NCBI RefSeq assembly: GCF_004795895.1
Contig: NZ_CP039250.1
Coordinates: 372,001 to 436,000 of the forward strand
Direction of reading: 5' to 3'
Length of the DNA: 64,000 nt
Source: Sphingopyxis sp. PAMC25046
GTDB taxonomy: Bacteria > Pseudomonadota > Alphaproteobacteria > Sphingomonadales > Sphingomonadaceae
Shown one piece after another: positions 34,470 through 45,847 of this stretch. Within the stretch, counting starts at the first letter, position 1; each line of letters starts with the position of its first letter. Below the pieces are notes generated by a model. It did not search any database. It had not been told where the DNA came from and was given only the letters and a program-made list of their open reading frames with translations. Position numbers and translations under genes: made by a program.

Positions 34470-35087
34470 ATGTGCAATGATTATCGGCTCGAAATTGACA
34501 TCGCGTCGATCGCCGAGGACTTCGACAACCTCCAGATCAAGATCGACATGCCCGAGGGCGCACCGAACGTGCCGGCGCGCGAGGATGTCCGCATCACCGA
34601 TACAGCGCCGATCGTGAAGAGCAGCGACGGCGCCGCCGCCGGATCGCTCGTCAACCGGCGCTGGAGCTGGCCCGGACAGGGCGGCAAACCGGTCTATAAT
34701 GTGCGCTCGGAGCGCCGCGATCTCGGCATGCAGCGATGCCTCGTCCTCTGCGACGGTTTCTATGAGTTCACCGATCCCACCGACCCTGCGCAGAAGCGGC
34801 TCGACAAGTGGCTGTTCACGCTGAAGGACCATCGCTGGTTCTGCATGGCCGGCGTCTGGCGCGACAGCCATGTCGGCGAAGCCTTCAGCCTCCTGACCAT
34901 GGACGCAGGTCCCGACATCGCACCCTATCACCATCGCCAGATCATTCCGCTGCCACGCGATCAATGGGCCGCTTGGCTCGATCCGCGCGTTCCGGCCGAG
35001 GACATATTGAAATGGCTTCCCGAAGGCAGCCTCGAGGTGACGCAGGTATATGGTAAGCCGCCTGCACAAGGCGCTCTTGCCTTATGA
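34470..35087 (+). CDS. SRAP-domain protein (HMCES/YedK-like abasic-site sensor)
   Basis: 205 residues starting MCND, so Cys2 becomes N-terminal after Met removal, as needed for the abasic-site crosslink. The catalytic Glu lies in CDGFYEF, and the His in PYHHRQIIPL. The middle segment NRRWSWPGQGGKPVYNVRSE carries DNA-contacting residues of the family. It protects single-stranded DNA with abasic sites, which arise during SOS and possibly on the transferred strand. A LexA box lies 36 bases upstream. The DUF1810 gene overlaps its stop. Confidence 0.92.
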   Translation: MCNDYRLEIDIASIAEDFDNLQIKIDMPEGAPNVPAREDVRITDTAPIVKSSDGAAAGSLVNRRWSWPGQGGKPVYNVRSERRDLGMQRCLVLCDGFYEFTDPTDPAQKRLDKWLFTLKDHRWFCMAGVWRDSHVGEAFSLLTMDAGPDIAPYHHRQIIPLPRDQWAAWLDPRVPAEDILKWLPEGSLEVTQVYGKPPAQGALAL

Positions 35088-35521
35088 CGAACGAAGAGGG
35101 ACTCGATCTGTTCGTGACCGCGCAAGAGCAAATCTACCCGCGCGCGCTCGGCGAGATTCGCCGCGGCAAGAAGTGCTCGCACTGGATGTGGTTCATATTC
35201 CCGCAGCTGGCAGGCCTTGGCCGAAGCGCGACGTCGAAGCTCTACGGTCTCGCGGGAGCCGATGAGGCGCGGGCCTATCTGGCCCATCCGCTTCTCGGCG
35301 CGCGCTATGCCGAATGCGTCGAAGCGATCCAGGACCTGCCGGCAAGCGACCCGGTGGCGGTCTTCGGCGAGGTCGACGCCGTCAAGCTGCGTTCATCGCT
35401 GACATTGTTCGAGGCCGTGAGCCGGCGGCCGCTCTTCTCCGCCGCGCTCATCCGCTGGTTCGGCGGCGAGCGCGATGAGCGCACCCTCGGCCTGCTCAGC
35501 CGCGACGACAGCATGCCGTGA
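35084..35521 (+). CDS. DUF1810 family protein
   Basis: 145 residues; its ATG overlaps the SRAP stop (ATGA). The DUF1810 signature is plain: GLDLFVTAQEQIYPRALGEI, GKKCSHWMWFIFPQL, LYGLAGADEARAYLAHPLLG, and a terminal F...RRPLFSAALIRWFGG segment. Function unknown in the family. Coupling to the SRAP gene suggests it is expressed as part of the SOS response here. Confidence 0.92.
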   Translation: MTNEEGLDLFVTAQEQIYPRALGEIRRGKKCSHWMWFIFPQLAGLGRSATSKLYGLAGADEARAYLAHPLLGARYAECVEAIQDLPASDPVAVFGEVDAVKLRSSLTLFEAVSRRPLFSAALIRWFGGERDERTLGLLSRDDSMP

Positions 35522-35533
35522 CGCCGACGCGTG

Positions 35534-36091
35534 TCAGCCGCGCGGATTGCGAAACAGCGGCAGCATCCGGTGGAGCACTTCGTCCTTGTCGAAAAAATGA
35601 TGCTTGAGCGCGCCGAGAACATGCAGCGCGAGCACGACGTAAATGGCCTTCACCATCAGCTTGTGTATGTCGCCGAGCTCTTCGGCGAGATCCTCGTTCA
35701 GCGGTAGCGGAAGATTGGGCGCGGGCACGGCGCCGTAAAGCGGCACTTCAGGCGCCCCGCCCGCCGACGCTGCGGCCCAGCCGAGAAGCGGGGCGCCGAT
35801 CATCAGCACATAGAAGAGGACATGGGTCGTGCGCGCGAGCATCCGTTCCCATGACGGCATGCCGCCGGGGAAGGCCGGCCAGGGATGGCCGAAGCGCCAA
35901 CCGAGCCGGATAATGCTGAGCGCGAGGATCGTGATCCCGACCGATTTGTGCAGATGATAATAGCCAAGTTTCTCGCTGTCCGAGGCGTCCTCCATCCAGC
36001 CGCCAAAGGTGGCATTGGCGATGATCAGGATGGCGATCGTCCAGTGCAGGACGATCGAGACGGTGGAATAGCGGCTGTGATTCTCACGCAT
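35534..36091 (-). CDS. Cytochrome b561-family membrane protein (CybB/YodB-like)
   Basis: 185 residues from the ATG giving MRENHSRYSTV; an upstream extension of the same frame is antisense to imuA and imuB and rejected. Four transmembrane segments are visible (SIVLHWTIAILIIANATFG; VGITILALSIIRLGWRFG; a hydrophobic third; VKAIYVVLALHVLGALKHH). His residues in the first, second and fourth segments are placed to bind two haems. Such proteins move electrons at the inner membrane, in some members as superoxide:quinone oxidoreductase. It lies between SOS genes, divergent from imuA. Confidence 0.88.
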   Translation of the reverse strand: MRENHSRYSTVSIVLHWTIAILIIANATFGGWMEDASDSEKLGYYHLHKSVGITILALSIIRLGWRFGHPWPAFPGGMPSWERMLARTTHVLFYVLMIGAPLLGWAAASAGGAPEVPLYGAVPAPNLPLPLNEDLAEELGDIHKLMVKAIYVVLALHVLGALKHHFFDKDEVLHRMLPLFRNPRG

Positions 36092-36279
36092 GATTCGCCT
36101 CGCAATAGGTCCGTCACCGGTCTTCCAATGCTTTGGCGGCGATCCTCGTTCCGTCAGCAGGACGCAGCCGTCACGATCATGAGCCCAATTTGTTTCGCTT
36201 TTACAGAGGCCGGGCGGAAGGCGCGCACCGATTCCCGGCGGTTCGTCGCGGCCCGCTTGACGCGCCCTTTGACTCGGTG

Positions 36280-36294
36280 GAACATAAAGGGAAC
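36280..36294 (+). promoter_or_regulatory. LexA (SOS) box before imuA
   Basis: GAAC-ATAAAGG-GAAC matches GAAC-N7-GAAC, 20 bases before the imuA start. It differs by one spacer base from the box at 34420-34434. It should place imuA-imuB-dnaE2 under SOS control, as in other alphaproteobacteria. Confidence 0.88.
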
Positions 36295-36313
36295 ATTTGA
36301 GTCGATATTTCCC

Positions 36314-37102
36314 ATGAGCACGACGCCCCAATCTGCACCTCGGCCAAGTGCCAGAGATATCGACGTGCTTCGCGCGGCGGTGGCGCGTGTAGCCGCCTCG
36401 CGCGGGCCGGTCTTGCCGTTCGGCGTCGGGCCGGTCGATCATCTTCTCGCTGGCGGCGGGCTCGATGGCGCAGGCCTGCACGAGGTCACGGGCGCCTCGG
36501 CAAGCTGGAGCGATGACGCTGCGGCAACGCTCTTCGCGGCTGGAATCGCGTCGCGCTTCGCGGCGGCGCCCGACGTGTCGGCGCTCTGGGCGCTGACGCG
36601 GTTCGATCTCTATGCCCCCGGTCTCGAACAGGCGGGGCTCGGTCCGGACCGCGTGCTCTATGCTCAAGGCAGGACCGACAAGGAACTGCTGGCGCTGTGC
36701 GAGGACGCGCTGCGCGACGGTTCGCTCGCCTGCGTCGTTGCCGAAGTGAAAGCGGCCGATCAGACCGCGACGCGCCGGCTGCAACTGGCAGCATCCGAGG
36801 GCAACACGCCGATGATCCTCTATCGCCGGTACCGGCGTTATGGCCAATGCCCGCTCGCCGATCCGTCGCTCGCAATGACCCGCTGGCGCATCGGCACCTT
36901 GTCGTCGGGCCGCCTCGCCTCGCCCGGCGTCGGGCGCGGGCGCTGGAATGTCGAGCTGGTCCGGCAGCGCGGCGGGCCGCCTTTTTCCCTCGAACTGGAG
37001 GCGTGCGATGACCAGGGTCGCCTCGCTCTTCCTGCCGCAACTGCCGATCGAGCGGTTGCGCCGGGCAGAACGGACACCGTCGCATTCGGGCACGCCGCCT
37101 GA
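36314..37102 (+). CDS. imuA: ImuA, RecA-like SOS mutasome protein
   Basis: 262 residues from the ATG just after the LexA box. The RecA/SulA-like core is recognisable: LPFGVGPVDHLLAGGGLDGAGLHEVTG (in parts), a RFDLYAPGLEQAGL strand-helix and RLQLAASEGNTPMILYR. No intact Walker A is present, usual for ImuA. With ImuB and DnaE2 it forms the damage-induced mutagenesis complex. Its last 95 bases overlap the imuB start region, an unusually long overlap in another frame. Confidence 0.88.
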   Translation: MSTTPQSAPRPSARDIDVLRAAVARVAASRGPVLPFGVGPVDHLLAGGGLDGAGLHEVTGASASWSDDAAATLFAAGIASRFAAAPDVSALWALTRFDLYAPGLEQAGLGPDRVLYAQGRTDKELLALCEDALRDGSLACVVAEVKAADQTATRRLQLAASEGNTPMILYRRYRRYGQCPLADPSLAMTRWRIGTLSSGRLASPGVGRGRWNVELVRQRGGPPFSLELEACDDQGRLALPAATADRAVAPGRTDTVAFGHAA

Positions 37103-38809
37103 TCGGGCGCGGGCGGGTCCGCGCTTCCCCGAGCCTGTCGACGACAATCCCGGCACCTGTTCGGTGCCGCGCGGCGGCGGCTGGCGTCCGGGCGCGCGCT
37201 GGGCGCAAGGCACGCACTCCGGCGAGCCGTCGCTCGACGCCCTCCCGGCGCACCAGCGACCGACGATGCGCGAGCTCGGACGGCGGAGCGAAGCTGCCGC
37301 ACCGGTGTTCCGGGCGTTGCGCTCGGACGACGGGACGTCGGGCGGGATCGCTGCGCCGCTGCCGCCGCTCTGGGGCCTCCGTCCGACGATCGTCGTCGCG
37401 CGAACCGGCCAGCGCGACGTCGTGACCGCCGCCTGTCCGGCGGCGCTCGATCTCGGCCTCGTGCCCGGCATGGCGGCCGCCCATGCCCGCGCGCTGGTCT
37501 CCGATCTCGACATACTCGATGCCGCACCCGACGCCGATCGCGCGTGGCTCGATCGCCTTGCGCTCCACGCCGCCCGCTGCTGGACGCCGACGGCGGCAGT
37601 GTCGGGCATCGACGGGCTGTGGCTCGACCTGTCGGGCACGACGCATCTCTTCGGCGGCGAAGAGCGTTTCGCGGCGCGTCTGCTCGGTTTTCTACGGCGC
37701 CTCGGCTTCACCGCGCGTGTCGCGATCGCCGGCACGCCCGGCGCCGCTCACGCGCTCGCACGCGATGGCGGCGCGGGCGTGCGGATCTTGCCGGAAGGAG
37801 GCGAGAGCGAGGCGCTGGCGCCTTTGCCGCTGGCGGCGCTCCGGCTGGCGCCGGAGGCGCTCGCCGCGGCGGCGCGCTTCGGGATCGAGCGGATCGCCGA
37901 TCTTTATCCGATGCCGCGCGGGCCATTGGCCCGGCGGCTCGGGCGCGGCGCGGTCGAGCGGCTCGACCAGGCGCGAGGGTTCGTACCCGAGCCGATCGTG
38001 CCCGTCGTCCCGTTCGACATGCCCGAGGCGCGCCGTTCCTTGCTCGAGCCGATCGGGACCGCCGAGGCGATCGAGCAGGTCATCGCCGACCTGCTCGGCG
38101 ATCTCGTGCTCGCGCTGCGCGAGCGCAGTCTTGGCGTGCGGAGCCTCGTCTTGCGCTGCGACCGGCTCGACATGGGCGCGCAGTTCGTCACCGTCGGCAC
38201 GGCGCGCGCGACGCGCGATGCGAAACATCTGCTGCGCCTGTTCAGGCTCCGGATCGACCGGATCGAGCCGGGGCTCGGGATCGAGACGATGGTTCTCGCG
38301 GCGCCGCAGGTCGAAGCGCTGGCGCCCGAGGCGATCGCCGCCGTGCTCAACACGGCACGCCAGGCGCCCGACCTCGCTCCGCTCGTCGATGCGCTGGCCG
38401 GCCGCGCCGGCGATGCCGCGCTGTTCCGCCTGTCCGCGATCGAAAGCGATGTCCCCGAGCGCGCGATCGTGCGCGCCGGGCCTTTGGCCCAGCCTGCCGG
38501 CTGGCCCGTCTGGCCGCGGCCGATCCGGATGCTCGCGCGGCCCGAGGCGCTGTCGGGCGTCGTCGCCTTGCTTCCCGACCATCCGCCGCGCCGCTTCGCG
38601 TGGCGCGGGCGGAGCTATGCGGTGGTCGCAGGCGATGGCCCCGAGCGCATCCATGGCGAATGGTGGCGCCGCCCGGGCGAGATGTGGGCGGTTCGCGACT
38701 ATTTCCGGGTCGAGGCGACAAGCGGCGAGCGCTTCTGGCTCTTCCGCCGCGGCGACGCGATCACCGACAAGACGGGTGACCTCAGCTGGTACATGCACGG
38801 CGTGTTCGG

Positions 38810-38813
<4 letters not shown>
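37008..38813 (+). CDS. imuB: ImuB, Y-family polymerase-like mutasome hub
   Basis: 601 residues from the ATG giving [17 protein letters not shown], inside the imuA 3' end. The fold of Y-family polymerases is kept ([20 protein letters not shown]; an HhH region [14 protein letters not shown]), but acidic active-site residues seen in DinB (DMD, SIDE) are absent, as known for ImuB, which is a non-catalytic scaffold that contacts the sliding clamp and DnaE2. A basic Pro/Gly-rich insertion lies near residues 20-100. The C-terminus carries the DUF6504-like tail. dnaE2 overlaps its stop by 4 bases. Confidence 0.9.
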
Positions 38814-42019
<3,206 letters not shown>

Positions 42020-42205
42020 TGGTGGCCAAATGCTCCGGTTGCAGGACCACTCCCTCCTTGGCTGCCTGACTGCGGGCCTCGGCTCGCCTCATGCCGTCAA
42101 CCCCCTGCGGGGGTTCGCCCTCGCGTACCGCTCGGTGACGGCGGCTCGCGGGCCCTTCGGTCGGCGCCATCGGGGATGGTCCCGAGCAACCCAAGGAGAC
42201 ACGAC

Positions 42206-42526
42206 ATGGCCACCATCGCAAATCTCACCGTCAAGGCCGACGGCAGCTTCGAAGGCACGCTGACGACCCTTCTGGTCACCGCGCCGATCGCGATCGTCCC
42301 GAACGGCCGCAAGGTGAAGGACAATGAGCCCGACTTCCGCGTGATCGCGCGCAAGAACGGCTACGAGGTCGGCGCCGGCTGGACCCGCACGTCGCAGTCG
42401 AACGGCACCGAATATGTCTCGGTCACCCTTTCGGCCCCCGAATTCGGCACGATCTACGCGAATATCGCGAACGCGCCCGGCGACGATCCGATGAAGAAGG
42501 TGCTTATCTGGAACCCGCCGAGCTGA
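42206..42526 (+). CDS. DUF736 family protein (copy 2)
   Basis: 106 residues, ATG after AAGGAG. Same layout as the other copies: IANLTVKADGSFEGTL, PDFRVIARKNGYEVGAGWTR, and the terminal VLIWNPPS. A GGGA-TGG-TCCC leader motif lies just upstream (42173-42183), as for copy 1, and a second hairpin AACCCCC/GGGGGTT at 42099-42115. A terminator with a TTCG loop follows. Confidence 0.92.
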   Translation: MATIANLTVKADGSFEGTLTTLLVTAPIAIVPNGRKVKDNEPDFRVIARKNGYEVGAGWTRTSQSNGTEYVSVTLSAPEFGTIYANIANAPGDDPMKKVLIWNPPS

Positions 42527-42532
42527 CCCCAG

Positions 42533-42556
42533 CGGCCCCGCCTTCGGGCGGGGCCG
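42533..42556. terminator. Bidirectional terminator with TTCG tetraloop
   Basis: CGGCCCCGCC and GGCGGGGCCG form a perfect 10-bp stem closed by TTCG, followed by TCATTTTTCC on the + strand. It separates the DUF736 gene from the convergent DUF1289 gene and could end both transcripts. Confidence 0.85.
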
Positions 42557-42730
42557 TCATTTTTCCTGCGTGAGTTTCGCCAATCGGCGCGGAAGCTCCG
42601 AGGCCAGCTTGCGCTGCTGGAATGGCGAGGCCTTCTTCCAGCTCCGGCATTCGGACTGGGTGCGGCCGCAGCCGGGGCACCAGCCCGTCCGACCGTCGAA
42701 CGCACATAATTCGATGCAGGGCGAACGCAT
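42557..42730 (-). CDS. DUF1289 family small Cys-rich protein
   Basis: 57 residues read on the minus strand between the terminator and the efflux gene. It starts MRSPCIELCAF and continues with GWCPGCGRT and ECRSW. The five-Cys pattern C-x3-C ... C-x2-C ... C is the DUF1289 signature, probably an iron-sulphur or zinc site. It ends four bases from the terminator stem's edge and starts three bases after the efflux gene's stop, so it is likely the last gene of the dmeR-dmeF-like operon. Function of the family is unknown. Confidence 0.85.
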   Translation of the reverse strand: MRSPCIELCAFDGRTGWCPGCGRTQSECRSWKKASPFQQRKLASELPRRLAKLTQEK

Positions 42731-42733
42731 CGC

Positions 42734-43696
42734 TCAGTTGCACTCGATCGTGACGTGACGCAGCTCGTGGACCGGCGCGAGGCGCTCGCGGATCGCCGCG
42801 CCGGTGAGACCGGCAGGCCCGGCGACGCTGACGATCGCGGCATGCGCGTCGGGTCCGAGGCGCCATACGTGAAGATCGACGATCCGGGCATCGCCGGGCG
42901 CCTCGACCAGCTCGCGGACTTCCTCCGCCACATGATCGTCGCTCCGGTCGAGCAGGACCGCGGCCGTGTCGCGCATCAGGCTCCACGACCAGCGCGCGAT
43001 CACGATCGCGCCGACGATCCCCATTACGGGGTCCATCCACACCCATCCGAGATAGCGTCCCGCAAGCAGGGCTGCGATGGCGAGCACCGACGTCAACGCA
43101 TCGGCAAGCACATGCACATAGGCCGAGCGCAGATTATTGTCGCCGCTCTGCGCCATTGGCCCATGGTTGTGATGATGATCGTCGCCATGGCCATGGCCAT
43201 GACCATGGTGATGTCCGTGCCCATGACCATGGTGATGCCCGCCCGACAGCAGGAAGGCGCTCGCAATGTTTACGCCAAGGCCAACCGCCGCGACGACAGT
43301 CGCCTCGAGAAAAGCGACGTTGGTCGGATTGAACAGTCGCGACACCGCTTCGACGCCGATGCCGAGCGAAACAAGCCCGAGCGCCATCGCCGAGGCAAAT
43401 CCTCCGAGATCGCCGACCTTGCCGGTTCCGAAGCTATAGGCCGCGTTGTGCGCATTGCGCTTCGCATAACCATAAGCGATCGCCGCCACGCCGAGGGCAC
43501 CGGCATGCGTCGCCATGTGGAAACCATCGGCGAGCAGCGCCATCGATCCCGTGATGTAGCCGGCGATGATCTCGCCGACCATCATCAGCGCGGTCAAAAC
43601 GACGACGAGCAGCGTGCGCCGGGCATTCTCGTCATGTGACGCGCCCAGGAACATATGATCGTGGACACGCGCGTCCGCGATGGGGGTAGTGGCCAT
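42734..43696 (-). CDS. dmeF-like: Cation diffusion facilitator, DmeF-like (Ni/Co/other divalent metals)
   Basis: 320 residues. The N-terminus has HDHMFLGASHDENARRT, the DmeF-type entry. Membrane helices follow, with the CDF metal sites in LLADGFHMATHAGAL and VLADALTSVLAIAALLAGRYLG (in parts). Between helices IV and V lies a very His-rich loop (HHHGHGHGHHHGHGHGHG within about 25 residues), the usual CDF cytosolic metal loop. The C-terminal domain ends with VHELRHVTIECN. It exports divalent metal ions using the proton gradient. A CsoR/RcnR-family regulator precedes it by nine bases, matching the dmeRF operon of rhizobia. Confidence 0.9.
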   Translation of the reverse strand: MATTPIADARVHDHMFLGASHDENARRTLLVVVLTALMMVGEIIAGYITGSMALLADGFHMATHAGALGVAAIAYGYAKRNAHNAAYSFGTGKVGDLGGFASAMALGLVSLGIGVEAVSRLFNPTNVAFLEATVVAAVGLGVNIASAFLLSGGHHHGHGHGHHHGHGHGHGDDHHHNHGPMAQSGDNNLRSAYVHVLADALTSVLAIAALLAGRYLGWVWMDPVMGIVGAIVIARWSWSLMRDTAAVLLDRSDDHVAEEVRELVEAPGDARIVDLHVWRLGPDAHAAIVSVAGPAGLTGAAIRERLAPVHELRHVTIECN

Positions 43697-43705
43697 TATG
43701 CGATC

Positions 43706-43981
43706 CTATTTGCTGTAGCGGCGGATAACGGTGAGCAACTCCTCGGCACCGGCCGCGCGCTCGGCGTCGGTCAGCCCCGGGCGCGAGACATGCTCCTCGA
43801 GATGATCGGAGATCACTTCCTCGATGAGCCCGGCGACCGCGCCGCGGACTGCCGCAACAAGATGCAGGACTTCGGCGCACGGCGCTTGCGACTGGAGCGC
43901 TCGCTCGATCGCGCCAACCTGTCCGCTGATGCGGCGGACGCGCGCAATGAGTTCGGAATTATCGCCTGAAAGATGTGCCAT
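43706..43981 (-). CDS. dmeR-like: CsoR/RcnR-family metal-sensing repressor, DmeR-like
   Basis: 91 residues from the ATG giving MAHLSGDNSELIARVRRISGQVGAIERAL. It is the all-helical CsoR/RcnR fold with one Cys (QAPCAEV, near residue 35) and His residues in LHLVAAV and SDHLEEHV positioned as metal ligands. Such tetramers release DNA on binding Ni, Co or Cu. Its own promoter region carries a C-rich tract typical of RcnR-type operators. It should repress itself and the efflux gene. Confidence 0.9.
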   Translation of the reverse strand: MAHLSGDNSELIARVRRISGQVGAIERALQSQAPCAEVLHLVAAVRGAVAGLIEEVISDHLEEHVSRPGLTDAERAAGAEELLTVIRRYSK

Positions 43982-43985
43982 AGGG

Positions 43986-44004
43986 ATACCCCCTACCCCT
44001 ACCC
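43986..44004 (-). promoter_or_regulatory. C-rich operator-like tract before the dmeR-like gene
   Basis: ATACCCCCTACCCCTACCC lies 5-23 bases upstream of the dmeR-like start and overlaps its ribosome binding site. RcnR/CsoR-family operators contain G/C runs flanked by TA steps, so autorepression through this tract is likely. Exact boundaries are inferred. Confidence 0.5.
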
Positions 44005-44271
44005 AAGGCAGAAGGCAAGCAACCTCGTGTGGAGAGGCACGATCGCCAAGTCCCACTACAGGGGCCACGGCGCACGCAGATTGTGGTCCGGGAGGAAGGC
44101 GCAAGGGCCTCCAGTCCCCGCGAAACCATACCCGCTCTCGATAGCCGCTGATCCCTGGGCTCGAAGCCGGGCCTCCTTCAATCAACCCGTGAAGGGTCCG
44201 CTACGCTTCGCGTGCGGCCGCAGCCTTGCTGCGGTGATTGCGGCCCGCCCCCGGCCGGCGGGGCGACTGTC

Positions 44272-44291
44272 GAGCGGGAACGGTCCCGCTC
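44272..44291 (+). promoter_or_regulatory. Leader hairpin before the 54-residue gene
   Basis: GAGCGGGA and TCCCGCTC form perfect 8-bp arms around ACGG, followed by AGGACAGGAGCC and the start at 44314. It is the same GGGA-loop-TCCC type as before DUF736 copy 1. Confidence 0.5.
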
Positions 44292-44313
44292 CGAAAGGAC
44301 AGGAGCCAAACCC

Positions 44314-44478
44314 ATGCCGCTTTCCACCGCTCAATCGCTCGGCTGGAGCCTCGCCCGCACGATGATGACGATCATCGTCCTTATCGAAACGACAAAAGGC
44401 TATGCGGTGATGCCCATCGAAGAGTTCGACGGCGACCCCGAACACATCGTGTGCGAATATGACCCGTTCAACCGCTGA
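44314..44478 (+). CDS. Small protein of unknown function (54 residues)
   Basis: Starts at an ATG after ACAGGAGCC and a leader hairpin. A hydrophobic stretch (TMMTIIVLIE) is followed by an acidic end (EEFDGDPEHIVCEYDPFN). Too short for a clear domain and not recognised. Its expression signals and the hairpin after the stop (arms CCCGCGA at 44494-44500 and TCGCGGG at 44521-44527) speak for a real gene. Confidence 0.6.
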   Translation: MPLSTAQSLGWSLARTMMTIIVLIETTKGYAVMPIEEFDGDPEHIVCEYDPFNR

Positions 44479-44601
44479 GCCCGCAAAATTTGCCCCGCGA
44501 TGGTTCCAGTTCCGGTTCCGTCGCGGGCGGCTGTCTGCTAGATTGACGGTGCAGACCGCGCTGTGGTGGTGGTGGAGAGCGCGTCCCCAGGGAGGACGCT
44601 C

Positions 44602-45090
44602 GTGACTTTCATGCTTATCCTCGGCGCTGCCGCAGGCCTCTATCTCATCTGGCTTCTGTTCCGGCTGGCGGCACTCGCGCTGCCGCTTGGCACCGGCATT
44701 GCTCTCGCCTTCGAACTTCTGGACCGGGGCTATGGCATTGGCGCTGCCCTTGCGATGGCATTCCTGGCGGGGATCCTGCTCCATCTTGCTGGACGGCACC
44801 TCTACGCGCACGGCGGATCGACATTGCTGCGAGCCTGTGTCGCAATGCTCTTCCTCCTCCCGGCGGGGGTCGCAGGCTATTATGGCATGACGGGGATCGT
44901 GCGGCTCTTCGCTACGGAGGGCATGCTGGTGGCGATCCTGCCTATGCTCGCTGCCGTCGTCGCCGCCGTGGCGGCGGTCCGGGGACTTAACGGGTCTTCG
45001 GTGGATGCAATTGGTGTCGGCGACCGGGAACGTGACGATCGCGCACCCGCGATCCCGGCCTCCGCTTCGCCCGCTTCCGACCGCCTCTGA
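44602..45090 (+). CDS. Membrane protein of unknown function
   Basis: 162 residues from a GTG at 44602 with GGGAGGA six bases ahead; a GTG run 39 bases upstream is in frame but lacks such a site. Four to five hydrophobic segments span most of the protein (for example LILGAAAGLYLIWLLFRL and MLVAILPMLAAVVAAVAAV). The last 30 residues are polar. I recognise no family. It lies between two small element-borne genes, so a role at the envelope during transfer is possible but unsupported. Confidence 0.65.
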   Translation: MTFMLILGAAAGLYLIWLLFRLAALALPLGTGIALAFELLDRGYGIGAALAMAFLAGILLHLAGRHLYAHGGSTLLRACVAMLFLLPAGVAGYYGMTGIVRLFATEGMLVAILPMLAAVVAAVAAVRGLNGSSVDAIGVGDRERDDRAPAIPASASPASDRL

Positions 45091-45183
45091 GTCCTTCGCT
45101 CCCGCCGCAGGAACACGGTCTCTTCCCTGCGCGATCTGCCGGCAAGCCGCTGCGCTGAGCCCGCTGGCCGCAACGGCGCTCCC

Positions 45184-45233
45184 CGATTTTCTTCCCCCGG
45201 CGTGCCGCCGTTCCTCGCGGACCAAGAAAATCG
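45184..45233. repeat. 10-bp inverted repeat before DUF736 copy 3
   Basis: CGATTTTCTT pairs perfectly with AAGAAAATCG across 30 bases of GC-rich sequence. The A/T-containing arms resemble the outer arms at 2295-2349. It lies in the gap 45091-45352, where no other gene is seen. Confidence 0.5.
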
Positions 45234-45352
45234 CTGCGCTGCCGTCCTTTGCTTCGCTCCGGGCCTGCGGCTGCGGCGCGGTCTCCTTTCCGGCCACCGA
45301 TGCGCATCGAGACCGCGATCCTGCGGCTCGAAAGCAAGGAAAGGACTTCAAG

Positions 45353-45664
45353 ATGGCCAAGATCGGAACCTTCAAGAAAGCGAAGGGCGAATATCGGGGC
45401 GCAATCGCGAGCCTCGCCCTCTCGGTCGACGCGGTTCGCATCGTCCCCGAGGACAATCCCAAACCCAGCGCTCCGACCCACCGCATCTATGTCGGCGACG
45501 TCGAGGTGGGTGCGGCCTGGGAGAAGACCAGCCAGGACGACCGCACCTATCTCTCGACCAAGTTCGACGACCCGAGCTTCACCGCGCCCATCTTCGCGCA
45601 GCTCTTCGAAGGAAGCGACGGCGACTATGACCTCGTCTGGACCCGTCCCCAGCGGCGGGACTGA
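45353..45664 (+). CDS. DUF736 family protein (copy 3)
   Basis: 103 residues, starting MAKIGTFKKAKGEYRGAI, with THRIYVGDVEVGAAWEKTS and the terminal YDLVWTRPQ, all DUF736 features. It is the most divergent from copies 1 and 2, with an extended KPSAPT loop. A perfect terminator hairpin lies directly after it. Confidence 0.9.
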   Translation: MAKIGTFKKAKGEYRGAIASLALSVDAVRIVPEDNPKPSAPTHRIYVGDVEVGAAWEKTSQDDRTYLSTKFDDPSFTAPIFAQLFEGSDGDYDLVWTRPQRRD

Positions 45665-45671
45665 TCGAGCA

Positions 45672-45698
45672 CGCCGCCCGGCCGCAAGCCGGGCGGCG
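45672..45698 (+). terminator. Intrinsic terminator-like hairpin after DUF736 copy 3
   Basis: CGCCGCCCGGC and GCCGGGCGGCG form a perfect 11-bp stem with loop CGCAA, followed by ATACTCTCATTTTG. It isolates the transcript from the DUF6499/DUF2285 gene that follows. Confidence 0.85.
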
Positions 45699-45847
45699 AT
45701 ACTCTCATTTTGAGGCTTTTCGCGCGGGGATTCTCCGCCGCAATGCGTTACGATGATCCTTTGCATGCCGCTAACCATGTTCCAGCCGATGCGGGCAAGC
45801 TGCTGATAGGCTTTGCTTTCATTCCTGAAGATCAGCCGGAGGTGCGA

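Larger units (their letters stand above)
43982..44313. other. 332-bp intergenic region upstream of dmeR-like and a small gene
   Basis: The left end holds the dmeR promoter/operator. The rest is GC-rich with hairpins, including CCGCAG-CCTTG-CTGCGG near 44219-44235 and a perfect GAGCGGGA-ACGG-TCCCGCTC at 44272-44291 just before the next ribosome binding site. No gene is supported. Confidence 0.5.

Noticed and set aside
35534..37735. 733-codon minus frame including the cytochrome b561 gene
   Set aside because: The part beyond 36091 is antisense to imuA and imuB and Arg/Pro-rich; the true start is the ATG at 36091.
45710..45847. Upstream starts for the DUF6499 gene (45743 and earlier)
   Set aside because: They lack a ribosome site, whereas 45848 has GGAGG at ideal distance and begins exactly at the domain.
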